Source of the DNA: Eucommia ulmoides
Taxonomy: Eukaryota; Streptophyta; Magnoliopsida; Garryales; Eucommiaceae
DNA: 64,000 nt
Reading direction: 5' to 3'
Assembly: GCA_016647705.1 (NCBI GenBank)
Contig: CM028338.1
Span: 11,562,240-11,626,239 of the forward strand
Shown here: positions 44,828-56,798 of the stretch, piece by piece
Layout: each line of letters begins with the position of its first letter
How positions within the stretch are numbered: position 1 is the stretch's first letter
The notes under the pieces: model-generated
Seen by the model: the letters and a program-made list of their open reading frames with translations, nothing else
Told to the model about the DNA's origin: nothing
Databases searched by the model: none
Position numbers and translations under genes: made by a program

Positions 44828-46237
44828 TGGTAGCGCAATTTTACGTCACCACTTTCACCACAAGTGTATGGTCAAGTTTTAGTATAGATGGGAAGAATTA
44901 GGGGTTGTCATATCCACAGGGATTGGTTGAGATTATTATCGAATACCGTAATTATCATAACCTAACTATATCTAGGCGATAAAAATTGGTTTGTAATTAA
45001 TTAATACTAATACGAAGTTAATTAATCAAATTATACTATAATACTATATTGAGATGTTTAGGGAAACATATTATCTAGGGATTAATTTTGTTTACAAAAA
45101 TGTGTTTGATCTCATTTGATTTAAAATAATGGTGTTTAACCTATTTCACAATCTTTGTATCGTAAACTCACTCACCACCTCTCCCGAGTGTAAGATGATT
45201 AAATATGCGACTTCACATTAATGAATAAGTCCCCCTCAATGTCATAACAGCACTAGGTCACATGAGTCTTGCCCCAACGTCATGGATTACACACTTTCTC
45301 CCTCTCGGGTTATTAGATTCTCGTGTTGTGTTTACCCTAGTCCAAATTCGGGGTTACCTCTCCCGAGTATCAAACCTCGTATTCTCTATATATGTAAACA
45401 AGCATATAATCAAAGAATAACGGTAAACACATTCAAATAATAAAGACCAACCAATAATGAAACACAACTCAAACAAACAATATTTTCATAAATATTATTA
45501 ATCCCTAGACAAAATCCGTTTAGCTCATGGCCATAACCGTTTATACAACAAGAATAGAGCTAAGCATGCTCAACAAACTACTAAAGTTAAGAAAATAAAG
45601 AGATAAACGAAAGAAACTTAGTCGTAGTTTGAAGATTTGGCACTAAAACCATTCAATGATTGCTTCTCCTTGTATGCAACGTGTTCTTCTTCTTCAAATT
45701 TGGTTGAGCACTCCCCAAAATACTCTCAAAATATTATGAACCCTAAGGGGTCTCTCTTTGCTGAGAGGAGAGGAAATGAGAAGATATAGGGCTCAAAATA
45801 TCTAAATAAATATCTAAAACTATGTGCAGAGTGACCGTCGTGGCAGTGAGTTCTCCGTTACGGCGGTAGGTATGTCGGTTTGGTCATGGCCTCGGCGGTA
45901 GATGCAGTAGTGGGAGTAGAGACCTCCTGTTCTTTTACCGCCATGGCGGTAGATCTCATCGTTGCAATGGTTGGTTTTCAGCAACTTTAGGGCCTTTTCT
46001 ACATCTTGACTACCACAGCGGTGCACTGTAGGTTCTGAATTTTACCCTTTTGTTTATTTTCCCAACGTTCTTCCATCGTTCTTGATCTGATTTGATCGTT
46101 TAGGATCTATTATCATCTATTTTTTCTCTACACACCTGATTTATACAAAAGGAATATAAAACCTAATAAAACGTGATAAACATACTTGAAAACAAACAAG
46201 TTTGGTTTGGAAATAGATAGGTAAATTACACCTATCG
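44828..46237 (-). repeat. 5' LTR of element F
   Basis: 1,410 bp, from TGGTAGCGCAATT to CACCTATCG, with a word block at about 45835-46025 (for example ACCGCCATGGCGGTAG, GCCTCGGCGGTAG) and one 198-type unit. It diverges clearly from the 3' LTR by many substitutions, including within the dyad words. Confidence 0.9.
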
Positions 46238-46242
46238 GCATT

Positions 46243-46400
46243 TGTTGCGTGTTCAGAATTGAAACCGCTATAGGCTTCGACAGGGTAACGAGGGGTAAAT
46301 ATTTTACAATGTAAGCTATAAGGGCCCAAGCTTTAAAAATAAAAGCCTAAATCATGTCTCCTAAACTATCTTACCTTAGATTTTGCCTCAAGTTTTCCCC
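46243..46400 (-). mobile_element. Element E interior (part 2)
   Basis: Continues E after the F insertion (TGTTGCGTGTTCAGAATTG, GGCTTCGACAGGGTAACGAG). It stops at GTTTTCCCC where D begins. The first five bases before it (46238-46242) are the right GCATT copy. Confidence 0.7.
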
Positions 46401-47768
46401 TGATAGGTGTAATTTATCTATTCATTCCTAAGCCGATTTTAGTAGTTTTTGAATATTTTTATAGCGTTTTAATATGTTTTTATATATTTTGTTATAAATC
46501 AGGTATTTGAGGTGAAAAATGACTAAAACGGTCCATAAAAGAGCAAGTCGATGGAAGAAAGGTAGAGAAAAAAGGCAAAAATATCAATATCCTAAACGTG
46601 CATCCATCGCTGCAGTGGTGAAAATACAAAAAATTGCTAATTTTGCACCGCTACAACGGTAAAACCACCGCTGCAGCGATCAAAATACAAAGAGCTCCAC
46701 CACTGCAACGATCACCCGCCAGAAACTACTGACTTTTCCACTGCTTCAGTGGTCATGCGCCAGATCTTTTACAATATTTTAGGATATTTTAAGATATTTT
46801 GAATACAATAAACATCGTCTCTTCTCCCCCAAACACAGAAGTTGATGTTTTCGGGAGTCTTGAGAGCTCCAATGCCATTCAACCAATAATAAATCATCAA
46901 GGCCAAGAGGAGGAAACGTTCTCAGAGTGGTTTTAGCGTTAGATCTTCGAATAATGGCTAGTCTCCTTATTTCTCTCTTCCTCTCTTAGTTTGGTAGAAT
47001 TTTTTGAATATGTTCAGCTGGTTTTTAGTTGTATATAGGGATATGACTATGTGTAACTAAACATATATTGTCTAGGGCTTGATTGAATTTATGTAAACAT
47101 TGTTTATATAAAATCGATGTTTTATTAGTGGTTGTTCATGTTTATCTGATTGTGTTTGATGGTATTCCACTTTTATATGTTTGTTATGATATATTGAGAA
47201 TACGGGGTTTGATACTCGGGAAAGGTAACCTCATATTTGGACTAGGTTTTGAATACAACGCAACGATCTAATGACCCTGAAGGGCGTTAAAAAGTGTGCA
47301 ATCCATGACGTTGGGGCGAGACTCATGTGACTAAGTGTCATATAGACGCTCAAAGGGGACTTCGGCGTTGACCCAGAGTCACATATTCATCCACTTTATA
47401 CTCAGGAGAGGTAGTGAATGAGATTTCGATACCGAAATTGTCAGATATGATGAATGTCGTTAATATAAACTAGATTAAAATGAACACGTTTAAGTGAACG
47501 AGGTTAATCCCTAGACAATAATTTCCCATAAATGTCATATTAGTATTATAGTACATTAGTTTAATTAGTTAATTAGATTAGTATAGTATTTATTAACAAA
47601 AATATAAATTTAAGTCACCTAGATAAAATTAGGTTATGACAATCGTGGTCCTTAATGAAAATTGTAATCCAATCCCTATGGATACGACAACCCTTACTCT
47701 TCCCAATCTATACTAAAACTTGACTCATACACTTACGGTGAAAGTAGTGACATATTTACGTGCTACCA
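46401..47768 (+). repeat. 5' LTR of element D
   Basis: 1,368 bp with ends TGATAGGTG and GCTACCA. The word block at about 46610-46760 uses CTGCAG-type cores (CATCGCTGCAGTGGTG, CACCGCTGCAGCGATC). One 198-type unit and the CAATCCCTATGGATACGA segment are present. The TATA box is not obvious (AT-rich ATATTTTAGG near 46770). Confidence 0.88.
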
Positions 47769-47775
47769 AGTTTTT

Positions 47776-47795
47776 TGTGCCATTGCTGGGGATTG
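47776..47795 (+). other. Primer-binding site of element D (tRNA-Asp type)
   Basis: TGTGCCATTGCTGGGGATTG follows the LTR by seven bases. Confidence 0.75.
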
Positions 47796-47902
47796 GTTTT
47801 TAGATTGTTATTGATATTGTGAGTAAATAACTTGATTTAATTTAGCATTTATTTTGGTTATAATTTTTTGTTTGTAGTTTTGTTTTTCTTTCAGGGTACT
47901 TG

Positions 47903-48896
47903 ACGATGTTAGATCAACAAGTGCTTATGCATTATTTTATAATGAGATTTCGAGCTGTTTTATTGTGCTTGGAATTGATACAAGGAGTTTTTGTTCTGGT
48001 TTTTGAATCATCGCTTCCCGAGGGAGTGTCAACTGCTGAACTTCCTTTATGGGTTACTAGCCGCAACCAGAATTTGGGTTGAAGGAGAAAACGGTACCAA
48101 CTCTTTCGATCAACTAACCGTAGATGAAGCCTATCGGGTATTGGAAGACATGGCAGTGTATGATTTTTACTATTGGAATTATTCAACAAGCAACCAAAGC
48201 TTAGGGGATAGTTTCACCATTTCGGTGCCATGGATTGACATCATGGACCAATAGGAGGAGTGGTTTCCCACCTTTGACGAAATGTTTGCTGAATTTATAG
48301 GTGAAACTCAGGATTTTCAGAGAAAAATGAATGACCGGATTAATGAGCACGAGAATCGTCTTGATAATATTGAGACGGTCTGCGCCAAAATTTATGCAAC
48401 CGTAACGTCTCTTCAAATGCAAATCGGTCAGCTTATCTACTTTATTGAGGTCGAGTTAAAAGTGGTGGCATTGAGAGACATAAACGTCACATGCATTGAA
48501 AGCCACCACGAGGAACCAGATACGAGAGGAAGGAGCTTGGGAGCATTCAATGTTGATTATTCGAATTAGACGGGAACCCAAGAATGGATCGATAATTGTG
48601 ATTCTTCACCATTGGAGATCCACATTGTGATTCCACCACCGATCCAAGATGATTATATCTACGAGGATCCGATGTGGCTGACTTGTCTTTCACCTCCATT
48701 TGCTCCGTTCATTTATGACAACCAAACACATGAGTAAGCAACGAGTCACATTGAAAGTACGGACCAATCCATGCTAAATCTCACCAATCTTGAGGGCATA
48801 CTGAATCAAGACCCGTATGTGGTATTGTACGATATATACTATGGGCAGAAATCGCTCATTGACAAGCACTTCTCTGTGTCAGGCCAAGCACAATAA
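47903..48896 (+). pseudogene. Gag of element D, best copy in the family
   Basis: One frame runs from about 47991 to a stop at 48894-48896 with only three internal stops (48252, 48567, 48735). The N-terminal part (from 47903) is in another frame. Landmarks are LLNFLYGLLAATRIWVEG, then NSFDQLTVDEAYRVLEDMAV, YDFYYWN, an RINEHENRLDNIE stretch likely to be helical, and LQMQIGQLIYFIEV, which matches the QIGQLA motif of Athila Gag. The tail reads LEGILNQDPYVVLYDIYYG. No zinc knuckle and no pol follow. Capsid-type role by family; non-functional here. Confidence 0.75.
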
Positions 48897-49497
48897 ACTA
48901 AGCACTTCTTAGGAGGCAACCCAAGTTTAAAATAAATCAGATCCATCGCCGCCAACTTTATTCAGAGGCGAGATTGTCTTGCATCCCAGGTACGTGTTCT
49001 AAACCCCATTTGTTAGCATGCTTAATTCTAAATGTTGAGAACGATGATTGGGTCACTGTGGACACTACCCGTGTTAAGTTTGGGGATGATGTGTAGTAAG
49101 CTAGTATGTTTTATCATTTATTGTATGCATGTTTGTTTAGTGTAGAATGTGTTTATGTTTGTAGTTGTTGTTGTTGTGTGCTGCGTTTTGCATTTATCTA
49201 GGCCATTACCCGATGATAATATTATCCCTTGGTTATTTGTCGAGGTCAAGGGTAATGCCCATTCATGTGTGTTCTGTGTGCTTGGCATGTCGTTTTGGTG
49301 AAAGTTATTGTGAATCCTAATTTACACGAACTTGTAAACTCAATGTATAACTCTTTAATTGATAAGAGGCTAATTATACGTTTGCTAAATTTTTGACAAT
49401 TTAAGGGATTCTAGAACCTGATTTGGGGGAAATTGAAGGCGAAATCCTAGGCGAGGTAGTTCAGGAGACGTGATTTAGGCATTCATTTGATTCGCTT
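48897..49497 (+). other. Interior of D downstream of gag, non-coding
   Basis: GGAGGCAACCCAAGTTT directly follows the gag stop and is conserved in all copies, then family interior up to the truncation. No frame is present. Confidence 0.7.
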
Positions 49498-50202
49498 GAC
49501 AAACTGAGTGCGTTAGCTTAGGGTTTAATTGAGCCTTTCAACTCAGCAACCAACTGATCATTTCAACTCAGCATGTAACTGAGCAGTTCAGCTCAGTGAA
49601 TGGGCACATCTAAACTAGTTGAATGAGTAGAACAAGGTAGTTAACTAAGTGTTTAATTTTAACAGAACAAATCGGCCTAGACTTGGATGACACTATTTGA
49701 ATCACTTTGCTCTTTAACTATTGATTTTACTAATTCAACGGTGTAAGTATTTTATGGACTCCTTCTAATCTCCATACTTTTCTTGTCATCAACACCGTTA
49801 ACTCCTTTAACATAAAAAATCCAAAAAACTTATCTAAGTGATGAGTTGAAGACTGGTTGATATCTGAGAGATATTGATTTTTTTATGGTTAATTTGATTA
49901 TCCTCCATGTTATAATGCTACTTTCTATGACTATGTTTAAATTACTGTCGAAATCCTAGTAGTTAGTTAATAACTAGCTTAGTTTTCTAATCAAGTTTTG
50001 AAGGAGGATAGGCAGAAGGGTAACACAAAGAGTCAGTCAATCAACAACACAATAGCACCACACAAGAACAAGAAAATCAAGAACCCCATATTTTTTAATA
50101 TTTTTATCAAAAAAGAGGGGGGGGGGGGGATACATCTCTATAAAAGTAAGAACATAAAAGATTGTTCCTAAAAGAAAAACAAATAGAAGATTTTCTCCTT
50201 CA
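49498..50202. other. Unassigned sequence with CTCAGC/CTGAGC words
   Basis: No gene or family assigned. 49545-49605 holds short alternating words (CAACTCAGCA, GTAACTGAGCAG, TTCAGCTCAGTGA) reminiscent of the LTR word blocks. A G run lies near 50119-50129 and a poly-T/A-rich stretch near 50090-50110. Confidence 0.4.
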
Positions 50203-50571
50203 TCATAAACTAAGGCTGAAAGGGGCTTCATTTGACTCTGGAGAAGCAAGCGAAGCCAGATCATCCGATTCTAAATTGGATAAATAGAAGGAATTCTCAT
50301 CATAAATTTTAAGCTTGTTGATCAGTTTACAAATCTTGGCCTTCTTTGTTTTGTTTTTCTCCACGTGTTTGTCCCCGTTCACCTTGACAGTGTCGAAGAA
50401 AAACTTGCGATAGTTAAATTCGGCGGCTAAGTCACAGTTGCTATTTTTGGTCTTCTTCAATTCCTCCCTAATTTCATGGAGGTGGGAGATTTCTTGGAAA
50501 TGTGTCATTTCCATGGCGGAAAAAATAGCAGTGGCTTCTTCAAGGGCACAGAGACAAGGATAATCCTCCAT
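50203..50571 (-). CDS. Hypothetical acidic/coiled-coil frame, 122 aa
   Basis: An uninterrupted minus-strand frame from MEDYPCLCALEEATAIFS to ASPESNEAPFSLSL. It has charged stretches (REELKKTKNSN, EKNKTKKAKICKLINKLK) and a Ser/Asp/Glu-rich C-terminus. It lies downstream, in minus sense, of gag-like pseudogene 2 (stop at 51017) and may be an additional small ORF of the same Gypsy remnant. I do not recognise it. Being open over 122 codons is unusual here but could be chance. Confidence 0.25.
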   Translation of the reverse strand: MEDYPCLCALEEATAIFSAMEMTHFQEISHLHEIREELKKTKNSNCDLAAEFNYRKFFFDTVKVNGDKHVEKNKTKKAKICKLINKLKIYDENSFYLSNLESDDLASLASPESNEAPFSLSL

Positions 50572-51016
50572 GGCTTCGCCACCAACATTAGGGAACGTAA
50601 ATGATCTCCCAATTTTATTTCATGTAATCTTTCAAATTGAATTATTTCGAAGGAAAAATTCGAAGGAAAAAGGCTTGGTCCATGATGTGGATGCCAAGAG
50701 TGTAATTGGTGTGAAAAGAAAGAAGAAATAAGTACTCAATAAACCAGGATTGAAGCAAAAGAAAGCCTTTGAACTTGTGAAGAGTTATCAATGCTTGGCC
50801 TAGATTTAAATATCCAGACAATTAAAGAGAAATAATAAACTGAAACGTTGACGTGTGTTGGCAAACGACGTACCGCAAGTACACATTCGAGATTAAAACG
50901 ATGGCTACTATTGAAATACAAATCACGATGATAAAATGTTATCATTATCAAATATTAATTACAAATGTGAACAAAGCAAGTTGAAAAGACATCATGGTAG
51001 GTCAGAGAGTGGTATT
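50572..51016. other. No recognised feature
   Basis: 445 bp between the hypothetical frame and pseudogene 2. One phrase (GACGTACCGCAAGTACAC, about 50867-50884) resembles the LTR edge text ACCGCAAGTGTA, but no other LTR landmark is nearby. Confidence 0.4.
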
Positions 51017-52955
51017 CTAATCGGTGACGTTTAGTTGGTTAGACATCAGCGTAGCAGTGACGCTAGCTGACAAAGTTTCATCCATGTTTGGAGCTGAGAT
51101 GTCCACTGGTGCCTCGATAGACGATGTAGTAAGGCCTCTTCAATATTGGCAATCTCTTCTTCACCCTAATCAGCATTTTTCTTCTGGCTCGTCTTCTAGC
51201 TCGTCTGCTAAGAATGAGAGATCCAAATCTGGATACTCCTCAGATACTCTCTGCTGACAATAGAAGAACCCTACCTTTTTTATATTTTTTGATTCACCTT
51301 GGAACAAAGACCAAAAGTTTTTTATATCTTTCTCAGATTGTTTAGTCTTGGTTTCTAGCTTGACCACGACCCTTTCCACTTCTTGTCCTTGATCAGCAGA
51401 CTTCAACTTCTCTTTATCTAGCTGAGCTTCTAGGTGATCTTTGTTAATTTACAATTATTGGAGGGTAGACTCTTTCTCATGAAGAGTGTCATCTTTGGCC
51501 TGAAGGGTGGCATCCTTAGCTTTTAGGTTGACATCTTTTTTATCAATAACTAGGCGAGCTGAGCTGATTTATTCAGTCAAACAACAGACATCATCCTTCA
51601 AGGATGTGCAATCTCCTCTCACAACAGTAATGTTTATCCTAAGCCCTCTGTTCTCTAAGCAATAGAGTTTGTTGCTTTTCTGCAAAGCCTCCCATTGCTC
51701 ATTAGTAGAGTGAAACTCCAATTCAAATCTCTCCTAGAAAGATCTCGCCAGTGCAAGGTCCATCTCCAGACTAAGCTTTTCATTTCCAAGGCATGATTCT
51801 TTTCTTCAAGCTTGCTGAATTTCATTAGCTGGTGCATAAGTTGGGCATCCAACTCATTTGTGTATTTGGCACAATTGACCATAGCAGAAGATATGTGCAT
51901 ACACTACAACAATAAAGTAAAAGATAAAGTATTAACCAGTAGCTTGAAGAAACCAGAGCTCAGACATTATATGAGTTACTTGGAGAAGTGCATAGATTAT
52001 CATCTGGAATAGTTTAGGCTTGTTTCGACCCTCAGTACTCTCTTTACGTTTATCCCAAGAATTCTTATACAAAAATTTGATAGCGTAGTAAAAAATGTCA
52101 CAATAACCAGGGATAAAGGGTCGAACCTCTTTAATAAGCTGGCCCATTTGCCGCTTCGACATACCACGCCCACTAGAGGTTCTCTGGCTTGTGGCAGGAG
52201 TTGGGGAAGGTTGGTGGTTAATAGAAGAGGGCTCAACAATAGGAAGGTCAACTATAATGTTTGCCTCCCTCACAGTAGGTTCTAGCTTACTGACCATTGG
52301 TAGGGTAGGAGTCGGAATAGGTCGGACCATCCCTGAAATCACCCTGTGCCTACGAATACTTAAAGGTTAAGAGTCGTCATGAGATTCGGTACCCTCTTGA
52401 ATAGTAGGCTAAGGACGTGGATTAATAGCAGGCTAAATGGCAGGCTGATGTACTTAGCTTACCTCTAATTAAACTGAGGGCATAACAGGACGATAAGTTG
52501 TTGGTCCTACAGTAGCAATAGTAGTAGTCTGGGAGGATGACTGCCCAGTTATCCTAGTGGACTTCTTTGCAAACCTTTTTCTCTTCTTGGTTCCAAGTTA
52601 CAGTTCAACCAATGAGTTTAGTCGACATGGATCCATTTTGAGTCTGACGAATGGATGATAGGTCAGGACTTTGTATGGGCGCTTCGTTGGGATCAACAAC
52701 CTCTTTAACTTCCTTTCAGCTCTGGCTGTGAGGCCAAGGATTTTGCAAGCTTTATCACCTACATCAGAAACCTCAGAAAAAGTATTTAAACCATTTGAAC
52801 AGGATTTTAGAAGAAACAAACTGTTAAGAAAAAGCAACATGGAAAAATTACTTGGGGTACTGAAGCGCCTCGGCACAATAGAGGGTTACCCCACTTTGTC
52901 AGGGGAGCACTCCCATTTACAAGAAAAGAAAAGGTATCACTATTTCCCGTCCCTT
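51017..52955 (-). pseudogene. Gypsy gag-like coiled-coil pseudogene 2, C-terminal two-thirds
   Basis: In minus-sense order: a degraded N-terminal piece near the C insertion (52950-52600); a basic/proline linker (52342-51932) with VRPIPTPTLPMVSKLEPTV and SSGRGMSKRQMGQLIKEVRP; a coiled-coil piece (51900-51400); EEYPDLDLSFLADELEDEPEE; and a tail with SIEAPVDISAPNMDETLSAS ending at a stop at 51017-51019. Frame changes separate the pieces. The order matches pseudogene 1 and the plant 'putative gypsy type transposon' gag-like proteins. Element C interrupts its N-terminal part. Confidence 0.5.
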
Positions 52956-54359
52956 TGGTACCGCACAAATACATCGCTACTTTCACCACAAGTGTACGGG
53001 TCAAGTTTTAGTATAAATAAGGAAGAGTAAAGGTTGTCGTATCCACAGGGATTGATTAAGATTATCGTTGAGTACCACGATTATCTTAACCTAACTTTAT
53101 TTAGGAGACATAAATTTTAGATTTTATAATAAATAATAAACTAGACTAATTAACTAATTAAACTAATTATATTATAATATTTTTTTGAGATGTTCAGGGG
53201 AATAGATTATCTAGAGATTAACTTCGTTTACAAAAACGTGTTTGATTTCGTTTAGTTATTAATAATGGTATTAGACCTATCCGATAATGTCAGTATCGTA
53301 AATCCATTCACTCCCTCTCCCGAGTGTCAAGTGAAGGAATATGTGACTTCATGTTAATGCTGAAGTCTCTCTCTAGCATTTTTTAGAACATATAGTCAAA
53401 TGGGTCTTTCCCAAACGTCATGGATTGCACACTTTCTCACACCCTCCAGGGTCGTTAGATCGTTGTGTTGTGTTTAAAGCCTAGTTCAAATCCGGGGTTA
53501 CCCCTCCAAAGTGTCAAACTCTAATTTCTCAATATATCTAAACAAGCATATAAACATGATAAAATGGTAAACACAATTGAATAGTGAAGAACAACCGTTA
53601 AAGAAACACAATTCAAACAAATGACATTTTCATAAATTACATTAATCCCATAGACAATCTATGTTTAGCCAATAGCCATAACAGTTTATACAATAACAAA
53701 CAAGCTAAACATGCTCAAACAATAAACTAAAGTTAATAAATGAATTGAGAAACGAAAGAAACTAGCCGTTGTCCAAAGATTTGACACTAAAACAGCTTCA
53801 AGATCAATTTTCCTTCTTCGCTTTTTCTTCTTCTCCTTTGGATTTAGATGAGCTCTCCCCAAAAACACTCTCAAATCTCTATTCTATATATATGAGCTCT
53901 AATCAAATGAAAATGAGAGGAGGAAAATATATTAAGGACCAAAAATATCACAAAATATCTAAAAATCTACTTTACAGGTGCAAGGCTAACCGCTATACTA
54001 GTGGCTTGATCGCTGCATCGGTGGTTCATCAGTGAGCATCTTGTTGTTTCACCACTATAGCGGAGGACTGACTGCTGCAGTGGTGAACTTTCTGCACTCC
54101 CAATAGTTTTACTGCTACAACGGTGGCTTGACCACTGCAGCGGTGGGCTACAGTTGTAGGATTTGCTCCTTTTACTCGTTCTTCCACCGATGTTCCACCG
54201 ATTTGATCGTTTATGAACCGTTTTCATCCATTTTTCACCCCAAACACCTAATTTATACAAAAACACATAGAAACATATTAAAACATATTAAAACGCTATA
54301 AACATATTCTAAAACTACCTAAACTGGCTTAAAAATGAATAGATAAATTACACCTATCA
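52956..54359 (-). repeat. 3' LTR of element C
   Basis: 1,404 bp from TGGTACCGCACAAATAC to CACCTATCA (plus view). The word block at about 53985-54150 uses CTGCAG and TATAG cores (TGCTGCAGTGGTG, CACTGCAGCGGTGGG, CACCACTATAGCGG). One 198-type unit. The segment next to it (minus text AGCGGTATTTGA) is a diverged polypurine tract. Confidence 0.9.
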
Positions 54360-55680
54360 AATACCGCTAAATTTATAATTTTGCTAGTCCTCGACCAAAA
54401 CATCCACAAAATAAAAGAAACTACAACAACTAATTACAAAATTTAAATACTAAAAATAAAAAACATGAAAAAATAATAAAGTGCAAGTTTTGAATTTCAT
54501 CTAACCGGCCAAACAATTTTCCCTTATCGGCCCCCAATCCTATCAAGTTGAGAATAAAACACACCATGTGGTGTTCTAGAATTTCAATATTCAATAATAG
54601 TAAGCCCCATTCTAGATCCTGTTAAAATGTGTGTGCAAAAACTCAATTATACAAATATCCACCGATCGGATTGGATTATCCACCAAAGATCAAGTCGAAA
54701 TAACCTTGAACATACATTTAAGAACTTTTGTACTCACTTGTGAAAAAAATTTGAAATAGAACGATGTTTACACATGTTTTTTTCTAACGTACTAGACCCC
54801 CAAACTTATTTGATTATTACTATTTCACGGGTATGGTTAAAATGAAAGAAATATGACAAGTGAGTACTCAAATACCGAACCAAAGAAAAGTTTTCCCTAA
54901 ACCCAACCACTCACTTCAAGTAGCATAACGAATGCTAACTTGATTCACTCAAATTGTGCCTTCAACTTAGTGATATAAGTTTGGAATAAGTTTTATCGAC
55001 TAGGGTATTTGTTATGTGTTCAGAATTGGAACGGTTTTCCGGCTTCGACAGGTTAACGAGGGATAAACATATAACATGGTAGGCTTAAAAGGCTCAAGCG
55101 ATCAAAATAAATGCCTAAATCATATCTCCTGAACTCTTTGCCTAGGATTTTGCCTCGAATTTTCCCCAAATCCGGTTCTAAAATCCCTATTGTCATAAAC
55201 TTGGCTAACGGATAATCGGCATCAAATCAATTGGATAGTTATACATTGAGTTTATGTGCTCGTGCAATTAGGATCCACAATAACCTTTACTGAAACGAGA
55301 CGTCAAGCACACAGAACACACATGAAAGAGCATTGCGCTCGACCTTAATAAACAACTAGGGGACATATTCATTATCGGGTAATGACCCAGATGAAGTACA
55401 AAACTCAGTACATTCACAACAACTACCCTAAACAAACATGCATACAATAAAAACAATATAACATAATAACATACAAAACATACTAAATGTCACCCCCGAA
55501 CATAAAATAGGTAATGTCCACAATAACCTATCAGCGATCCCAATGAAAGCATAAAACATTATAATGAAGACGGGGGTTTAGAACACGTACCTGGGAGACG
55601 AGAAAATCTCGCATCCGAATTAATTCGGCAGTGACGGATCTAATTTTTCAAACCTTGGGTTTCCTCCTAACAAGCGCTTG
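54360..55680 (-). other. Interior of element C, non-coding portion
   Basis: Collinear with the A, B and F interiors. About 150 bp is missing near 54686-54700 compared with the others. No open frame of note. Confidence 0.7.
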
Positions 55681-55682
55681 AT

Positions 55683-56690
55683 TTAAGGTCGTCGGCTTGA
55701 CACGGAGAAGGGCTCATCAAAGAGTGGATTTTTCCCATAGTAAGTGTTATACAACACTACGTATGGGTCTTGGTTCAGAACGCCCTCAAGACTGGCGAGA
55801 TGTTGCAATGTATGGATCGAGCTCTCAACTTGATTTAACTCTGTGTCATGTGCTTGAGTTTCTTGAATGTACGGTGCAAAAGGCAGTGAAGGACAAGTAA
55901 GCCACATCAGATCCTCTTAAATATGATCGTCTTGGATCAGTGGTGGCAACACTTGGTGGATCTCAAATGGCGGATAAGCACAAGTGTTATCTTGTGATTT
56001 TGCATCCTATTCGAACTAATCCAAGTTTCTCTCGCTTGTTTCCGATTCCTCGTGGTGGCTTTCAATGCATGTGGCATTTGTGTCTCTCAGTGCCACTACT
56101 TCTGACTTTACCTCGATTAAGCAGATAAGCTGACCGATTTGCATCTGACGAGATGTTACAGTAGCATCGATTTTGGCGCAGACTGTCTTGATATTATCAA
56201 GACGATCCTTATGCTCATTTAGCTGGTCATTAATTTTTCTCCAGAAAATTTGATTCTCCCCCATAACTGTGGCAAACACGTCTTCTAGGGTAGGGAAAGA
56301 CTCCATATGCTAGTCCGGGATGTCAATCCATAGCGCCAAAGTATGGAAACAATCCTCCAAGCTTTGGTAACTTGGTGAATAATTCTAACTTTGATAATCA
56401 AAACCCACCAATTCTTCCAATGACCAAAGGGCTTCATCTGCGGTTAGGTCGTAGAAAGAAGTGGTACCATTTCCTCTTTCTACCTTGTTCTAGTTGCGGC
56501 TTGTAGCCCATCGAGGAAATTCAGTAATTGACACTCCCTCGGGAAACCCTGATTTGGAAATTGATAGAGCAACTCTTTGTATCGATCCCAAGCACAATAA
56601 AATGGTTCAGCATCTCATTGAAAGAAATGCATCAATACTTGTTGATCGAGAATCTTCAAATACCCTACATGACAAATAAAAAACAAAACT
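55683..56690 (-). pseudogene. Decayed gag of element C
   Basis: Pieces on the minus strand are a core region near 56400-56560 (degraded, with stops); FWRKINDQLNEHKDRLDN, IKTVCAKIDATV and RQMQIGQLICLIEV (56260-56110); and a C-terminal frame (55907-55683) with WLTCPSLPFAPYIQETQAHD and EGVLNQDPYVVLYNTYYG. This is the same order and spacing as D. The conserved C-terminal PYVVLY motif is unusually well kept between D and C. Confidence 0.65.
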
Positions 56691-56772
56691 AGAAACAAAC
56701 GTTATGAACAAAATAAATGCCTGAATTAAAATCAAGTTATTTTCTTACAATATCAATAATAATCTAAAACAC

Positions 56773-56792
56773 AATCCCTGGCAACGGTACCA
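56773..56792 (-). other. Primer-binding site of element C (tRNA-Asp type)
   Basis: The minus strand reads TGGTACCGTTGCCAGGGATT, six bases inside the LTR edge. Confidence 0.75.
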
Positions 56793-56798
56793 AAAACT

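Larger units (their letters stand above)
36034..46237 (-). mobile_element. Athila-like gag-only LTR element F, complete with TSD, host of G
   Basis: Flanked by GCATT at 36029-36033 and 46238-46242. The LTRs are 1,375 and 1,410 bp. The interior is split by element G (39098-44042), so F itself is about 5.3 kb. The empty-site text in E (GGCCAGG, GCATT, TGTTGCG) aligns with the uninterrupted sister sequence near 38220, confirming the insertion. The last base of the 5' LTR is G rather than A (TATCG for TATCA). Confidence 0.93.
46401..49497 (+). mobile_element. Athila-like gag-only element D, 3' truncated
   Basis: Plus-strand insertion into E beginning with TGATAGGTG at 46401. It has a complete 5' LTR, a primer site, the best-preserved gag of the family, and about 600 bp of non-coding interior. 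It ends near 49497 (TTTGATTCGCTTGAC), where sister interiors continue toward the polypurine tract. No 3' LTR or right TSD is present (the left flank is TCCCC). Confidence 0.85.
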
